This document shows positions 35,332 through 44,289 of a stretch of DNA of 64,000 nt, in pieces. The notes beneath the pieces were generated by a model. The model did no database searches and was not told the origin of the DNA. It was given only the letters and a program-made list of their open reading frames with translations. A program made the translations under genes and the position numbers. The DNA is taken from positions 2,046,001-2,110,000 of the forward strand of contig NZ_JAFBBT010000001.1 of the NCBI RefSeq assembly GCF_016907335.1, written 5' to 3'. Each line of letters starts with the position of its first letter. The first letter of the stretch is position 1. Source of the DNA: Curtobacterium herbarum. Its GTDB lineage: Bacteria > Actinomycetota > Actinomycetes > Actinomycetales > Microbacteriaceae.

Positions 35332-36077
35332 GCCGCCGCCTCCATGCCGAGCATCGTGGCGGAGATCTCGGCGGCACCCGTGCGGGGCCGGTCGTCGACG
35401 ACGCGGCCGTCGGCGAGGAACAGGATCCGGTCGGCGTTCGCGGCGGCGACCGGGTCGTGCGTCACCATGACGACGCTCTGACCCCAGTCGTCGACGGCGC
35501 CGCGGAGGATCGCGAGCACGTCCCGCCCGGTCCGGGAGTCGAGCGCACCGGTCGGCTCGTCGGCGACGACGACGGCCGGGCGCGAGGCGAGGGCGCGGGC
35601 GATGGCGACGCGCTGCTGCTGCCCGCCGGAGAGCTCGTGCGGCCGGTGGCTCAGGCGGTTCCCGAGCCCGAGCATCTCGACCAGACGGTCGATCCACGCG
35701 GTCTCGTCGCGGTCCGGCTTGTGCCCACCGAGCAGGAACGGCAGCCGGATGTTCTCGCTGACGTCGAGCGTCGGCACGAGGTTGAACGACTGGAACACGA
35801 AGCCCAGACGTCGACGACGGAGTTCGGTGAGCTCGCGGTCGCCGAGCCCGGTGATGTCCGCGCCGTTGATCGTGATCCGACCGGCGGACACCTGGTCGAG
35901 GCCAGCCGCGACGTGCATGAGCGTGGACTTGCCGGAACCGGAGGGGCCCATCACCGCGGTGAACTCGCCGGCACCGATGTCGACGCTGACGTCGTCCAGC
36001 GCCGTCACCCGGCGCGCGGCGTCACCGTAGTGCTTGGAGACATGGTCGAGACGGATGATCGGAGCGTGGTTGGTCAT
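35328..36077 (-). CDS. ABC transporter ATP-binding protein (MacB/LolD class)
   Basis: A 249-residue ATPase with Walker [10 protein letters not shown] (44-52), the class-specific [20 protein letters not shown]-loop region, signature [15 protein letters not shown] and Walker [13 protein letters not shown]. It powers the FtsX-like permease encoded immediately downstream. ATG 36077 lies 107 bases after the response regulator stop. The typical target group is export of antimicrobial peptides or lipoproteins; the real substrate is unknown. Confidence 0.94.
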   Translation of the reverse strand: MTNHAPIIRLDHVSKHYGDAARRVTALDDVSVDIGAGEFTAVMGPSGSGKSTLMHVAAGLDQVSAGRITINGADITGLGDRELTELRRRRLGFVFQSFNLVPTLDVSENIRLPFLLGGHKPDRDETAWIDRLVEMLGLGNRLSHRPHELSGGQQQRVAIARALASRPAVVVADEPTGALDSRTGRDVLAILRGAVDDWGQSVVMVTHDPVAAANADRILFLADGRVVDDRPRTGAAEISATMLGMEAAA

Positions 36078-36184
36078 GACTCCACCATCGCGTCCGGGAG
36101 GCCCGTCCCGCGTCCGCCGCGGGACCTCGGTCCGTCATCCCCACGGTGGGCATCTGCGGCCGGTGTCCTCCGAGCGGATGAGGC

Positions 36185-36883
36185 TCAGTCGGCTCGACTG
36201 ACGAGGCCGTGCTGGTGCGCGAACACGACGAGGCGCACCCGGTCGCGCAGCTCGAGCTTGGTGAGGACCCGCGAGATGTGGGTCTTCACCGTCGCCTCGC
36301 TGACGTACTCGTGCGCGGCGATCTCGGCGTTGCTGAGCCCACGTGCCGCCAGGTCGAAGATCTCGCGCTCCCGGGGCGTCAGGCCGGCGAAGGCCGCGGG
36401 CACCGTGGACCGCACCTCCGCCGGGTCCTCGTAGCGACGGAGGAGTTCGCGGGTCGCCGAGGCGGCGAACACCGTCGTGCCGGCGTGCACGGTGCGGATC
36501 GCCGCGAGCAGGAACTCCGGGTCGGCGTCCTTCAGCACGAAGCCGCTCGCCCCGGCGCGGATGGCCTTCGCCGCGGCCTCGTCGAAGTCGAACGTGGTGA
36601 GGACGAGCACCTTGGCGTCGGAACCGCTCGAGACGATGTCGGCAGTGGCGCTGATGCCGTCCTTCACCGGCATCCGGATGTCCATGAGCACGACGTCCGG
36701 GCGGTTCCGGCGGACGAGTTCGATGCCCTCGGCACCGTCGCCGGCCTCCCCCACGAACTGCAGGTCGGGCTGGGAGCCGATGAGCATCCGGATGCCGGTG
36801 CGGAACAGCGCCTGGTCGTCGACCAGGGCGACGCGGATCCGGGCCGGTCCGGGGGTGCTCGTGGTCGTGGTCGTGTCCGTCAT
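36185..36883 (-). CDS. NarL/LuxR-family response regulator
   Basis: A 232-residue two-component output protein. The receiver domain has the acidic pair in VALVDDQ, the phospho-acceptor Asp68 in VVLMDIRMP and the conserved Lys of SGFVLKDADP. The C-terminal GerE/LuxR helix-turn-helix reads LTPREREIFDLAARGLSNAEIA. The gene lies 10 bases after its sensor kinase. The likely target is the ABC gene pair downstream. Confidence 0.95.
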   Translation of the reverse strand: MTDTTTTTSTPGPARIRVALVDDQALFRTGIRMLIGSQPDLQFVGEAGDGAEGIELVRRNRPDVVLMDIRMPVKDGISATADIVSSGSDAKVLVLTTFDFDEAAAKAIRAGASGFVLKDADPEFLLAAIRTVHAGTTVFAASATRELLRRYEDPAEVRSTVPAAFAGLTPREREIFDLAARGLSNAEIAAHEYVSEATVKTHISRVLTKLELRDRVRLVVFAHQHGLVSRAD

Positions 36884-36893
36884 CGCCTGCTCG

Positions 36894-38108
36894 TCATCGG
36901 TTGGTCGTGATCGTGTTCCGGGGCATCTGTCCGGTCGCCGGCTGGGCGGGCATCCGGACCGCCACGGCGAAGTCCTCGCCCCGGGGCCCCGCCGTCATGC
37001 TCCCGCCGGACATGGTGGCACGCTCCCGCATGCCGACCAGTCCGTGGCCGGTGCCGGGTCCGGGTCGGTCGTCCTCGGCGCGGCGGTTCACCACGTCGAT
37101 CTCGACCGTGTCCGGACGGTAGGTCAGGCGTGCCCGGACGGTGCTGCCGGGAGCCCCGTGCTTGTACGCGTTCGTCAGGCTCTCCTGCACGATCCGGTAC
37201 ACGGCGAGCTGCGTGGTGGTCGGCAGCGTGGACGAGTCGCCCGCGCGCTCGACCTCCACCTCGAGCCCGACGTCGCGCATCTGCCCGACGAGCCGCTCGA
37301 TGTCGTCGATGTCCGGGGTCGGCGCGGTGCCCTGCTCGTGCCGGAGTGCCCCGAGCAGCTCGCGGACGTCGCCGAGCGCACGGCGGGCGGTCGCACCGAT
37401 GGTGTCGAGGGCCTCGTCGGCGACCGCGGGGTCGGCACGGAGGGCGTAGCGGGCGCCGTCGGCCTGCGCGATCACGACCGCGAGCGAGTGCGCCACGATG
37501 TCGTGCATGTCGCGGGCGATCCGGACGCGTTCCTGCTCGATCGCGACGTTCCGGTCGGCCCGGGCGGCGTCGCGTTCGGCCAGCAGTTGAGCCTCCCGGC
37601 TCATCCGGGCGGAGCGGCGGGCCCGGACGGCCAGACCGGCGAGCCAGGGCAGCAACAGGACGGCCAGGACGACGACGAACAGCATCGCGCCGTACTGCAC
37701 GGCACCGTTCAGGGTCTCCCGGCCCCCGATGCCCTGCACGCCGTAGATGCGGACGCCCATGTAGGTGCCGGCGACGACCGAGCCGACGAACGCCGAGACG
37801 AGCCCGGCGATCCGGATGCGCCGGGTGCCGTAGACGCTCGTGGTGTACAGCACGCCGGAGATGAACAGGTCGGCGAGGCCGGCGTTCTGCATCGTCGCCA
37901 TCTGGACGACGGCGCCGACCCAGGCGATCCCGAGTGCGAGCCCCGGGGCGACCCGGCGGAGTGCGAGCGACAGGGCCAGGATGCCGGTGGTGACGAGGCC
38001 CGTGAGCGCGTCGATCCCCTGCGCCGACACGATGGCGACGAGCGCACCGAGGAGCAGCGCCGTGCCGATGTCGACGACGAGCTGGGTGCGGAGGACGGGA
38101 CGGAACAC
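36894..38108 (-). CDS. NarL-type sensor histidine kinase
   Basis: A membrane histidine kinase of about 404 residues. Five or six hydrophobic segments form the sensor half; the HisKA_3 dimerisation helix is ERVRIARDMHDIVAHSLAVV with the phospho-acceptor His, followed by an HATPase domain with the GTGHGLVGMRERA G-box. No large extracellular domain is present, as in intramembrane-sensing kinases. I chose GTG 38108 (GTGGGGTC box just upstream); an earlier frame-open start at 38207 would overlap era by 43 bases. The partner is the NarL-type regulator. Confidence 0.9.
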   Translation of the reverse strand: MFRPVLRTQLVVDIGTALLLGALVAIVSAQGIDALTGLVTTGILALSLALRRVAPGLALGIAWVGAVVQMATMQNAGLADLFISGVLYTTSVYGTRRIRIAGLVSAFVGSVVAGTYMGVRIYGVQGIGGRETLNGAVQYGAMLFVVVLAVLLLPWLAGLAVRARRSARMSREAQLLAERDAARADRNVAIEQERVRIARDMHDIVAHSLAVVIAQADGARYALRADPAVADEALDTIGATARRALGDVRELLGALRHEQGTAPTPDIDDIERLVGQMRDVGLEVEVERAGDSSTLPTTTQLAVYRIVQESLTNAYKHGAPGSTVRARLTYRPDTVEIDVVNRRAEDDRPGPGTGHGLVGMRERATMSGGSMTAGPRGEDFAVAVRMPAQPATGQMPRNTITTNR

Positions 38109-38164
38109 GACCCCACGGTACGGCGCGCGGGCGGCCAGCGCGTCCGACCGTGGGATGACCCGGG

Positions 38165-39103
38165 TCAGAAGCCGAGTCGGCCGAGCTGCTTCGGGTCGCG
38201 CTGCCACTCCTTGGCGACCTTCACGCGGATGTTCAGGTAGACGTGACGACCGAGCAGCCCCTCGATCTCGACCCGGGCCCGGGTACCGACGTCCTTGAGA
38301 CGACCGCCCTTGTGCCCGATGACGATCGACTTCTGGCTGTCCCGCTCGACGAACAGGTTCGCGAAGATGCGCAGCGGTCCGTTCGGGTCGTCATCGCCGT
38401 CCGGTTCGACCATGTCCTCGATGACGACCGCGAGCGAGTGCGGCAGTTCGTCGCGGACGCCCTCGAGCGCGGCTTCGCGGATGAGTTCGCCGATCCGCTC
38501 CTCGTCGGTCTCCTCCGTCACCGCGAGGTCGTCGTAGAGCTGCGGCGACTCCGGCAGCAGTGACACGACCTCGTCGATCAGGTCCTCGAGCTGCAGGCCC
38601 TCGGTACCGGAGGTCGGGATGATCGCGTCCCACTCGCGGAGGCGCGACACCGCGAGCAACTGCTCGGCGATCTTCTCCTTGCCGGAGCGGTCGATCTTCG
38701 TGACGATGGCGATCTTCTTGGCCCGCGGGTACTGGTCGAGGGTGTCGTTGATGAACCGGTCACCCGGCCCGATCGGCTCGTTCGCCGGCACGCAGAAGCC
38801 GATCACGTCGACGTCGCCGAGCGTGGACTGCACGAGGTCGTTGAGGCGCTCGCCCAAGAGCGTGCGTGGGCGGTGCACACCGGGGGTGTCGACGACGATG
38901 ACCTGCCCGTGCGGGCGGTGCACGATGCCGCGGATCGCCCGCCGGGTGGTCTGCGGCTTCGACGAGGTGATGGCGACCTTCTGGCCGACCAGGGCGTTCG
39001 TCAGCGTCGACTTGCCGACGTTCGGGCGGCCGACGAAGGAGACGAACCCCGCGCGGTAGGGAGCCGTCGTCGCCGGTGTGGTGTCGGGTCCGGAGTCGGT
39101 CAT
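38165..39103 (-). CDS. era: GTPase Era
   Basis: A 312-residue GTP-binding protein needed for 16S rRNA processing and 30S assembly. It has G1 GRPNVGKST (25-33), the switch region TTRRAIRG, G3 DTPGV, G4 TKID, and a C-terminal KH domain ending in YLNIRVKVAKEWQRDPKQLGRLGF. ATG 39103 overlaps the stop of the CBS-domain gene (ATGA). It belongs to the ybeY-corC-era group devoted to ribosome biogenesis. Confidence 0.97.
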   Translation of the reverse strand: MTDSGPDTTPATTAPYRAGFVSFVGRPNVGKSTLTNALVGQKVAITSSKPQTTRRAIRGIVHRPHGQVIVVDTPGVHRPRTLLGERLNDLVQSTLGDVDVIGFCVPANEPIGPGDRFINDTLDQYPRAKKIAIVTKIDRSGKEKIAEQLLAVSRLREWDAIIPTSGTEGLQLEDLIDEVVSLLPESPQLYDDLAVTEETDEERIGELIREAALEGVRDELPHSLAVVIEDMVEPDGDDDPNGPLRIFANLFVERDSQKSIVIGHKGGRLKDVGTRARVEIEGLLGRHVYLNIRVKVAKEWQRDPKQLGRLGF

Positions 39104-40431
39104 GTGGATCGTGTTCCCGTCGTGGAGTGGTCGGAGTCACCGAAGGCCTGTTCGGCGGACGCCAGGTCGGCGGTCCGCTCGGCGATCACGGTGATGAGGT
39201 GGCGGCGCTTGCCCTCGACGCGGTCCGCGATGAGCAGGACCCCGGAGACCGTGACGGTGTCCCCGGCGGAGGGCAGGTGACCGAGCTCCTTGGTGAGCAG
39301 GCCGCCGGCGGTGTCGACGTCGTCGTCGTCGAGCTCGATGCCGAACAGGTCGCCGAGCTCGTCGATCGGCAGTCGGGCCGAGATGCGCCACCGGCCGGGC
39401 TCGATCTCGGCGCGGTCGACCACGGCGCGGTCGTACTCGTCCGAGATGTCACCGACGAGTTCCTCGATGAGGTCCTCCATCGTGACCAGGCCCGCGACGC
39501 CGCCGTACTCGTCGACGACCAGCACCAGGTGGTTCTTCGCCAGCTGCATGTGGCGCAGGGTCTCGTCGGCGGGCTTCGACTCCGGCAGGAACTCGGCCGG
39601 CCGGAGCATGCTGCGCACCGGGCGGGTGCCGACCTCGGGGCGCTCGTAGAGGCCCCGGGCCAGGTCGCGGAGGTACGCGACGCCGAGCACGTCGTCGCTG
39701 TCGCGGCCGATCACCGGCATCCGGGAGACACCGGTCGCCAGGAACTGCTCCATCACGGCGGCGACGGTGTCGTGGGCGTCCGCGGTGACCATGTCGGTGC
39801 GCGGCACCATCACCTCGCGCACCAGGGTGTCGCTGAACGCGAAGACCGAGTGGATGAGTTCGCGGTCGTCGGCCTCGAGCACGTTGCTCTCGGTCGCCTC
39901 GTCGACCAGGGACAGCAGCTGCTCTTCGCTCGAGACGCTCGACGCGCTGCGGACCCGGCCCGGGGTGACCCGGTCGCCGATCGCGACGAGGAGCCCGGCG
40001 AGCGGACCGAGCACGATGCGGACACCGCGGACCAGTCCCCCGGTCGCCGCGATGATGCCCTCGGCGTGGGCCCGTCCGACGCTGCGGGGGCTCGACCCGA
40101 CGAGCACGAACGACACCGCGGTCATGACGGCCGCGGAGACGATGAGGGCGACCCACCACGTGTCGAACACCGTCACGAGGGCGATCGTCACGAGCACCGC
40201 GGCGGCCGTCTCGGCGAGGACACGGAAGAAGTTCAGCGCGTTGACGTGGGCGCCCGGGTCGTCCGCCAGCGCCTCGATCGCACGGCGGCGCTTGCTACCG
40301 CGGGCGATCTCCTCGAGGTCGGCGCGCGAGAGCACCGACAGGGCGGAGTCGGCGGCCGCGAGCAGTCCACCGAGGACGACCAGCACGAACGCCACCGCGA
40401 GCAGACCGGCGACGAGCAGCACTGCGGTCAC
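39100..40431 (-). CDS. Hemolysin family (CNNM/CorC-type) CBS-domain membrane protein
   Basis: A 443-residue protein with an N-terminal CNNM membrane domain of three or four helices, two CBS domains in the middle (MVPRTDMVTADAHDTV and the LVVDEYGGVAGLVTMEDLIEELVGDI block) and a C-terminal transporter-associated domain. Homologues are linked to magnesium or cobalt homeostasis. GTG 40431 overlaps the ybeY stop (GTGA). The ybeY-corC-era order is widely conserved. Confidence 0.94.
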   Translation of the reverse strand: MTAVLLVAGLLAVAFVLVVLGGLLAAADSALSVLSRADLEEIARGSKRRRAIEALADDPGAHVNALNFFRVLAETAAAVLVTIALVTVFDTWWVALIVSAAVMTAVSFVLVGSSPRSVGRAHAEGIIAATGGLVRGVRIVLGPLAGLLVAIGDRVTPGRVRSASSVSSEEQLLSLVDEATESNVLEADDRELIHSVFAFSDTLVREVMVPRTDMVTADAHDTVAAVMEQFLATGVSRMPVIGRDSDDVLGVAYLRDLARGLYERPEVGTRPVRSMLRPAEFLPESKPADETLRHMQLAKNHLVLVVDEYGGVAGLVTMEDLIEELVGDISDEYDRAVVDRAEIEPGRWRISARLPIDELGDLFGIELDDDDVDTAGGLLTKELGHLPSAGDTVTVSGVLLIADRVEGKRRHLITVIAERTADLASAEQAFGDSDHSTTGTRST

Positions 40432-40889
40432 CGCCCCCGGCGCTGGGCGGCGAAGGCGGCCAGGATCTCGCCCTGCAGACCGAACATCTCGGCCTTCTCC
40501 TCCGGCTCCGCGTGGTCGAAGCCGAGCAGGTGGAGGATGCCGTGGCAGGTCAGCAGCAGGATCTCGTCGAGCGTCGAGTGACCGGCGGTCTTCGCCTGCT
40601 CCTCGGCGACCTGCGGGCAGACGACGATGTCGCCGAGGAGCCCCGCGGGCGTCGGCTCGTCCTCGGTGCCCGGGCGGAGCTCGTCCATCGGGAAGCTCAG
40701 GACGTCGGTCGGACCGGGCTCGTCCATCCACCGGACGTGCAGCTGCTCCATCGCGCCCTCGTCGACGAACACGATCGCGAGCTCGGCGTCGGCGTGCACG
40801 TGCATGGCGTCGAGTGCGAAGGCGGCGAGACGCTGCACCACGTCCTCGTCCACGCCCACACCGGACTCGTTGTTGAGCTCGATGCTCAC
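40428..40889 (-). CDS. ybeY: Endoribonuclease YbeY (rRNA maturation)
   Basis: A 153-residue zinc metalloprotein acting in 16S rRNA 3' maturation and late 70S quality control. The zinc ligands are His116, His120 and His126 in the family signature HGILHLLGFDH. TDVLSFPMDE is the other conserved block. ATG 40889 overlaps the phoH stop by four bases. Confidence 0.96.
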   Translation of the reverse strand: MSIELNNESGVGVDEDVVQRLAAFALDAMHVHADAELAIVFVDEGAMEQLHVRWMDEPGPTDVLSFPMDELRPGTEDEPTPAGLLGDIVVCPQVAEEQAKTAGHSTLDEILLLTCHGILHLLGFDHAEPEEKAEMFGLQGEILAAFAAQRRGR

Positions 40890-41941
40890 CGGGTGCCTCC
40901 TCGGCGTTCGTCCTGCTGGTGGGGGCGCGTGGCGGCCTGTTCGACGAGACGTTCCTCGTCGTAGACGGTGTACGCGTCGACGATCCGGCCGACCAGGGTG
41001 TGGCGGACCACGTCCTCGCTGCCGAGGCGGGCGAAGTGGATGTCGTCGACGTCCTGCAGGATCCGGGTCACCAGGCGGAGGCCCGAGACGTTGCCCGGCA
41101 GGTCGACCTGGGTGATGTCGCCCGTGATGGCCATCTTCGAGCCGAAGCCCAGACGGGTGAGGAACATCTTCATCTGCTCGGGCGTGGTGTTCTGCGCCTC
41201 GTCGAGGACGACGAACGAGTCGTTGAGCGTCCGGCCGCGCATGTACGCCAGCGGCGCGACCTCGACCGTGCCGGCGGCCAGGAGCTTCGGGACCAGCTCG
41301 GGGTCCATCATCTCGTTGAGCGCGTCGTACAGCGGGCGGAGGTACGGGTCGATCTTGTCGGTCAGCGTGCCGGGCAGGAACCCGAGGCGCTCACCGGCCT
41401 CGACCGCGGGACGGGTCAAGATGATGCGCGAGACCTCGCGTCGCTGCAGGGCCTGCACCGCCTTCGCCATCGCCAGGTACGTCTTGCCGGTACCGGCCGG
41501 GCCGATGCCGAACGTGATGGTGTGCTCGTCGATGGCGTCGACGTAGGCACGCTGACCGTCCGTCTTCGGGCGCACCGACTTGCCGCGGCTCGACACGATC
41601 GGGGTGCCGAACACGCCCGACGGGCTGCGCTCTTCGTCGATGATCCGAGCCGAGGTGGGGATGTCGGTCTGGCCGATGTCCTGCCCGCGCCGGACCATGC
41701 CGACGAGTTCGTCCACCAGGGCCCGGGCACGGGTGACGTCGCGCTCCGGCCCGGACAGCGTGACCTGGTTGCCGCGCACCAGGACGCGGACCGACGGGTA
41801 CTGGCGTTCGACCGTCTTCAACAGGCGGTCCTGCGGGCCGAGCAACTGCACCATGGCGATGCCGTCGACGGTGAGTTCGGAGGTCGAGACGGGCTCCGAG
41901 ACGGACTGCGGCTCGGTGGTGGCTGGTTCGTCAGCTGGCAA
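40886..41941 (-). CDS. phoH: PhoH family ATPase
   Basis: A 351-residue protein with an N-terminal KH-like region (VLVRGNQVTLSGPERDVTRA) and a P-loop helicase-like core: Walker A GPAGTGKT, Walker B FVVLDEAQNTT. Function is not settled; it associates with RNA metabolism genes. The start is uncertain: TTG 41941 has an AGGAAGG box 6 bases upstream and overlaps the HIT gene end, while the nearest internal ATG (in GIAMVQLL) would delete about 30 residues. The neighbours HIT and ybeY are in the same operon. Confidence 0.93.
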   Translation of the reverse strand: MPADEPATTEPQSVSEPVSTSELTVDGIAMVQLLGPQDRLLKTVERQYPSVRVLVRGNQVTLSGPERDVTRARALVDELVGMVRRGQDIGQTDIPTSARIIDEERSPSGVFGTPIVSSRGKSVRPKTDGQRAYVDAIDEHTITFGIGPAGTGKTYLAMAKAVQALQRREVSRIILTRPAVEAGERLGFLPGTLTDKIDPYLRPLYDALNEMMDPELVPKLLAAGTVEVAPLAYMRGRTLNDSFVVLDEAQNTTPEQMKMFLTRLGFGSKMAITGDITQVDLPGNVSGLRLVTRILQDVDDIHFARLGSEDVVRHTLVGRIVDAYTVYDEERLVEQAATRPHQQDERRGGTR

Positions 41942-42284
41942 GGGTGCCTTCCTGCAGGTCTCCTGCGAGTACGTGCGCGTGCACGTGGAACACGGTCTGG
42001 CCGGCGGCTTCGCCGGTGTTGAACACGAGTCGGAACTGTCCGCCGGCGCGCTCGTCGGCGATGCGCTGGGCGGTCTGGACGACGTGCGCGAGCAGGTCGG
42101 GGTCGGCTGCTGCGAGCTCACCGACGTTCGCGTACGCCGGGGTCTTCGGCACGACCAGCACGTGCACGGGGGCCTTCGGGGCGATGTCCTCGAACGCGAT
42201 GACGCGGTCGTCCTCGGCGACGATGGTCGCCGGGATCTCGCGCGCGACGATCTTCGTGAAGACGCTGGGCTCGGTGCTGGTCAT
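41931..42284 (-). CDS. HIT family nucleotide hydrolase/transferase
   Basis: A 117-residue histidine-triad protein, cytoplasmic, probably hydrolysing purine nucleoside phosphoramidates (HINT branch). The active site is HVHAHV (residues 100-105), preceded by FNTGEAAGQTV. ATG 42284 is chosen because TACGAT lies seven bases upstream, consistent with a leaderless message; ATG 42293 falls inside that box. It heads a run of tightly linked genes toward era. Confidence 0.93.
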   Translation of the reverse strand: MTSTEPSVFTKIVAREIPATIVAEDDRVIAFEDIAPKAPVHVLVVPKTPAYANVGELAAADPDLLAHVVQTAQRIADERAGGQFRLVFNTGEAAGQTVFHVHAHVLAGDLQEGTLAS

Positions 42285-42291
42285 GGGCACC

Positions 42292-42297
42292 ATCGTA
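42292..42297 (-). promoter_or_regulatory. -10 box of the leaderless HIT gene
   Basis: TACGAT on the minus strand, seven bases before the ATG at 42284. Confidence 0.5.
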
Positions 42298-42361
42298 GAA
42301 CGCGCGACCGACGCCGCGCCGTCCCGGTGTCCCCCGGTGCTCCGATCCACGCCGGACCGGC

Positions 42362-43126
42362 TCACCAGCGTCCGAGCCGCGACTGCAGGACGGCCAGCGC
42401 AGCCGGGCCCGCGGTCGAGGTCCGGAGCACGGTGTCGCCGAGTCGGACCCGGACCGCGCCGGCCGCTTCGAGCCGCTCGAGCTCGGACGGCTCGATGCCG
42501 CCCTCCGGTCCGACCACCAGGGCGATCTCGTCGACGTCGGTCGGCGGCTCCCAGGTGGCGAGCCGCACCGAGGCGGTCGGTTCCAGCAGGACCAGCTGGC
42601 GGCGTGCCTCCCGGCCGTCCTCCGTCGCCGCCGCACCCGCACCGCCGGCGAGCTGGGCCGTCGTCACCGGGGCGACCACCTCGGGGACCCGGGCGCGCAC
42701 GGCCTGCTTCGCGGCCTCCTGCGCGATCGCCGCCCATCGGGCGCGACCCTTCTCGACCTTCGGGCCGTCCCAGCGCGACACGCTGCGCGCCGCAGACCAC
42801 GGCACGACCCGGTCGACACCGATCTCGGTCGCGGCCTGCACGGCCATCTCGTCACGGCCGCCCTTGGCGAGCGCCTGCACGAGGGTCAGCGCGGGTCGCG
42901 GCGCCGGTTCGACGCCGACCGACGCGACCGTGAGCAGGAGCGAGTCCTTGCCCACCGTCGCGACCGTGCCGGCGACGACCGTGCCGCGGCCGTCCGAGAG
43001 CCGGAGCTGCTCGCCGACACGCACCCGCGACACCGTCACGGCGTGGCGACCCTCGGCGCCGTCGAGCGCCACCTGGCCGCCCACCGTGACGTCGTCGAGG
43101 GTGTCGACGAGGTAGAGCGAGGCCAT
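42362..43126 (-). CDS. rsmE: 16S rRNA (uracil1498-N3)-methyltransferase
   Basis: A 254-residue SPOUT-family methyltransferase acting on U1498 of 16S rRNA. It has an N-terminal PUA-like domain and a trefoil-knot domain with LALVVGPEGGIEPSELE (here IALVVGPEGGIEPSELE) and the SAM-binding LGDTVLRTSTAGPAAL. ATG 43126 overlaps the dnaJ stop by one base (TGATG). It is part of the hrcA-dnaJ-rsmE group, an order typical of actinobacteria. Confidence 0.95.
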   Translation of the reverse strand: MASLYLVDTLDDVTVGGQVALDGAEGRHAVTVSRVRVGEQLRLSDGRGTVVAGTVATVGKDSLLLTVASVGVEPAPRPALTLVQALAKGGRDEMAVQAATEIGVDRVVPWSAARSVSRWDGPKVEKGRARWAAIAQEAAKQAVRARVPEVVAPVTTAQLAGGAGAAATEDGREARRQLVLLEPTASVRLATWEPPTDVDEIALVVGPEGGIEPSELERLEAAGAVRVRLGDTVLRTSTAGPAALAVLQSRLGRW

Positions 43127-44238
43127 CAGAAGTTGAAGAACCGGTCGCGGATCTTGCCGAACATGCCCTGCTGGAAGCGGGACAGCTGCGGGGAGCCGGC
43201 CTTGTGCGACTTCGCGAGCTGTTCGACCAGCTGCCGTTCCTTGTGCGAGAGCTTGCTCGGCGTGACGACCTGGATGCCGACCTTGAGGTCCCCTCGGCCG
43301 GAGCCACGGAGCTTCGTGACGCCGCGGTCCTTGATGACGAGCACGTCGGCGCTCTGCACGCCCGGGCGGAGTTCGAGCTCCACCGGTCCGTCGAGACCGT
43401 CGATCGTCGTCGTGGCACCGAGGATCGCGTCGGTCATCGGGACCTCGAGCGTGGCGAGCAGGTCGTCGCCGTCGCGGCTGAAGACGTCGTGGTGCCGGAC
43501 GCGGACCTCGAGGTACAGGTCGCCGGCGGGGCCACCGGCGGGGCCGACCTCGCCCTGACCGGGCATCTGCAGGCGGAGGCCCGAGTCGACGCCGGCGGGC
43601 ACGTCGACCGGCACGGTGCGACGGGCGCGGACGCGGCCCTGGCCCTGGCAGGTCGGGCACGGGTTCGGGATGACGGTGCCGTAGCCGCGGCAGGTGCCAC
43701 AGGGGGCGCTCGTCACGACGTTGCCGAGGAGCGAGCGGACCTGGCGCTGGATGTGGCCGGTCCCACCGCAGATGTCGCACGTCTGCGGGCTCGTGCCGGG
43801 GGCGCAGCAGGAACCGGCGCACGTGTCGCAGAGCACCGCGGTGTCGACCTCGAGGTCCTTGTGCGTGCCGAAGACGACCTCGTCCAGGTCGACCTCGAGT
43901 CGGAGCAGGGCGTCGCCACCGCGCTCGGCACGGCTGCGCGGACCGGTCCCCCGGCCGCCGCCACCACCGCCGCCACCGAAGAAGGCGTCGAAGATGTCGC
44001 TGAACCCGCCGGCACCGGCGCCGAACCCGCCGTCCTGGGGGCCGGCGTCGAAGCGGCGGCGCTGCTCGGGGTCACTCAGGACGTCGTACGCGTGCGTGAC
44101 GTCCTTGAAGCGTTCTGCGGCGTCGGGACTCGGGTTCACGTCCGGGTGCAGTTCGCGGGCGAGCCGCCGGTACGCCTTCTTGATGTCGGCGTCGGAGGCG
44201 TCGCGCGGGACGCCGAGGACGTCGTAGTGGTCTGCCAA
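43126..44238 (-). CDS. dnaJ: Chaperone DnaJ
   Basis: A 370-residue Hsp40 co-chaperone for DnaK. The J domain (1-70) contains HPD in RELHPDVNPS; a Gly-rich stretch follows; the zinc domain has four cysteine repeats (CDTCAGSC, CDICGGTG, CGTCRGYG, CPTCQGQG), with the first departing slightly from CxxCxGxG. The substrate-binding C-terminal domains complete it. It lies 51 bases after hrcA and is expected to be under HrcA/CIRCE control with it. Confidence 0.96.
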   Translation of the reverse strand: MADHYDVLGVPRDASDADIKKAYRRLARELHPDVNPSPDAAERFKDVTHAYDVLSDPEQRRRFDAGPQDGGFGAGAGGFSDIFDAFFGGGGGGGGRGTGPRSRAERGGDALLRLEVDLDEVVFGTHKDLEVDTAVLCDTCAGSCCAPGTSPQTCDICGGTGHIQRQVRSLLGNVVTSAPCGTCRGYGTVIPNPCPTCQGQGRVRARRTVPVDVPAGVDSGLRLQMPGQGEVGPAGGPAGDLYLEVRVRHHDVFSRDGDDLLATLEVPMTDAILGATTTIDGLDGPVELELRPGVQSADVLVIKDRGVTKLRGSGRGDLKVGIQVVTPSKLSHKERQLVEQLAKSHKAGSPQLSRFQQGMFGKIRDRFFNF

Positions 44239-44289
44239 GTGTTCCTCAGGGGGTGCGTGGGTGGACGGGGTGGGAGGGGCGTCCGGCGA

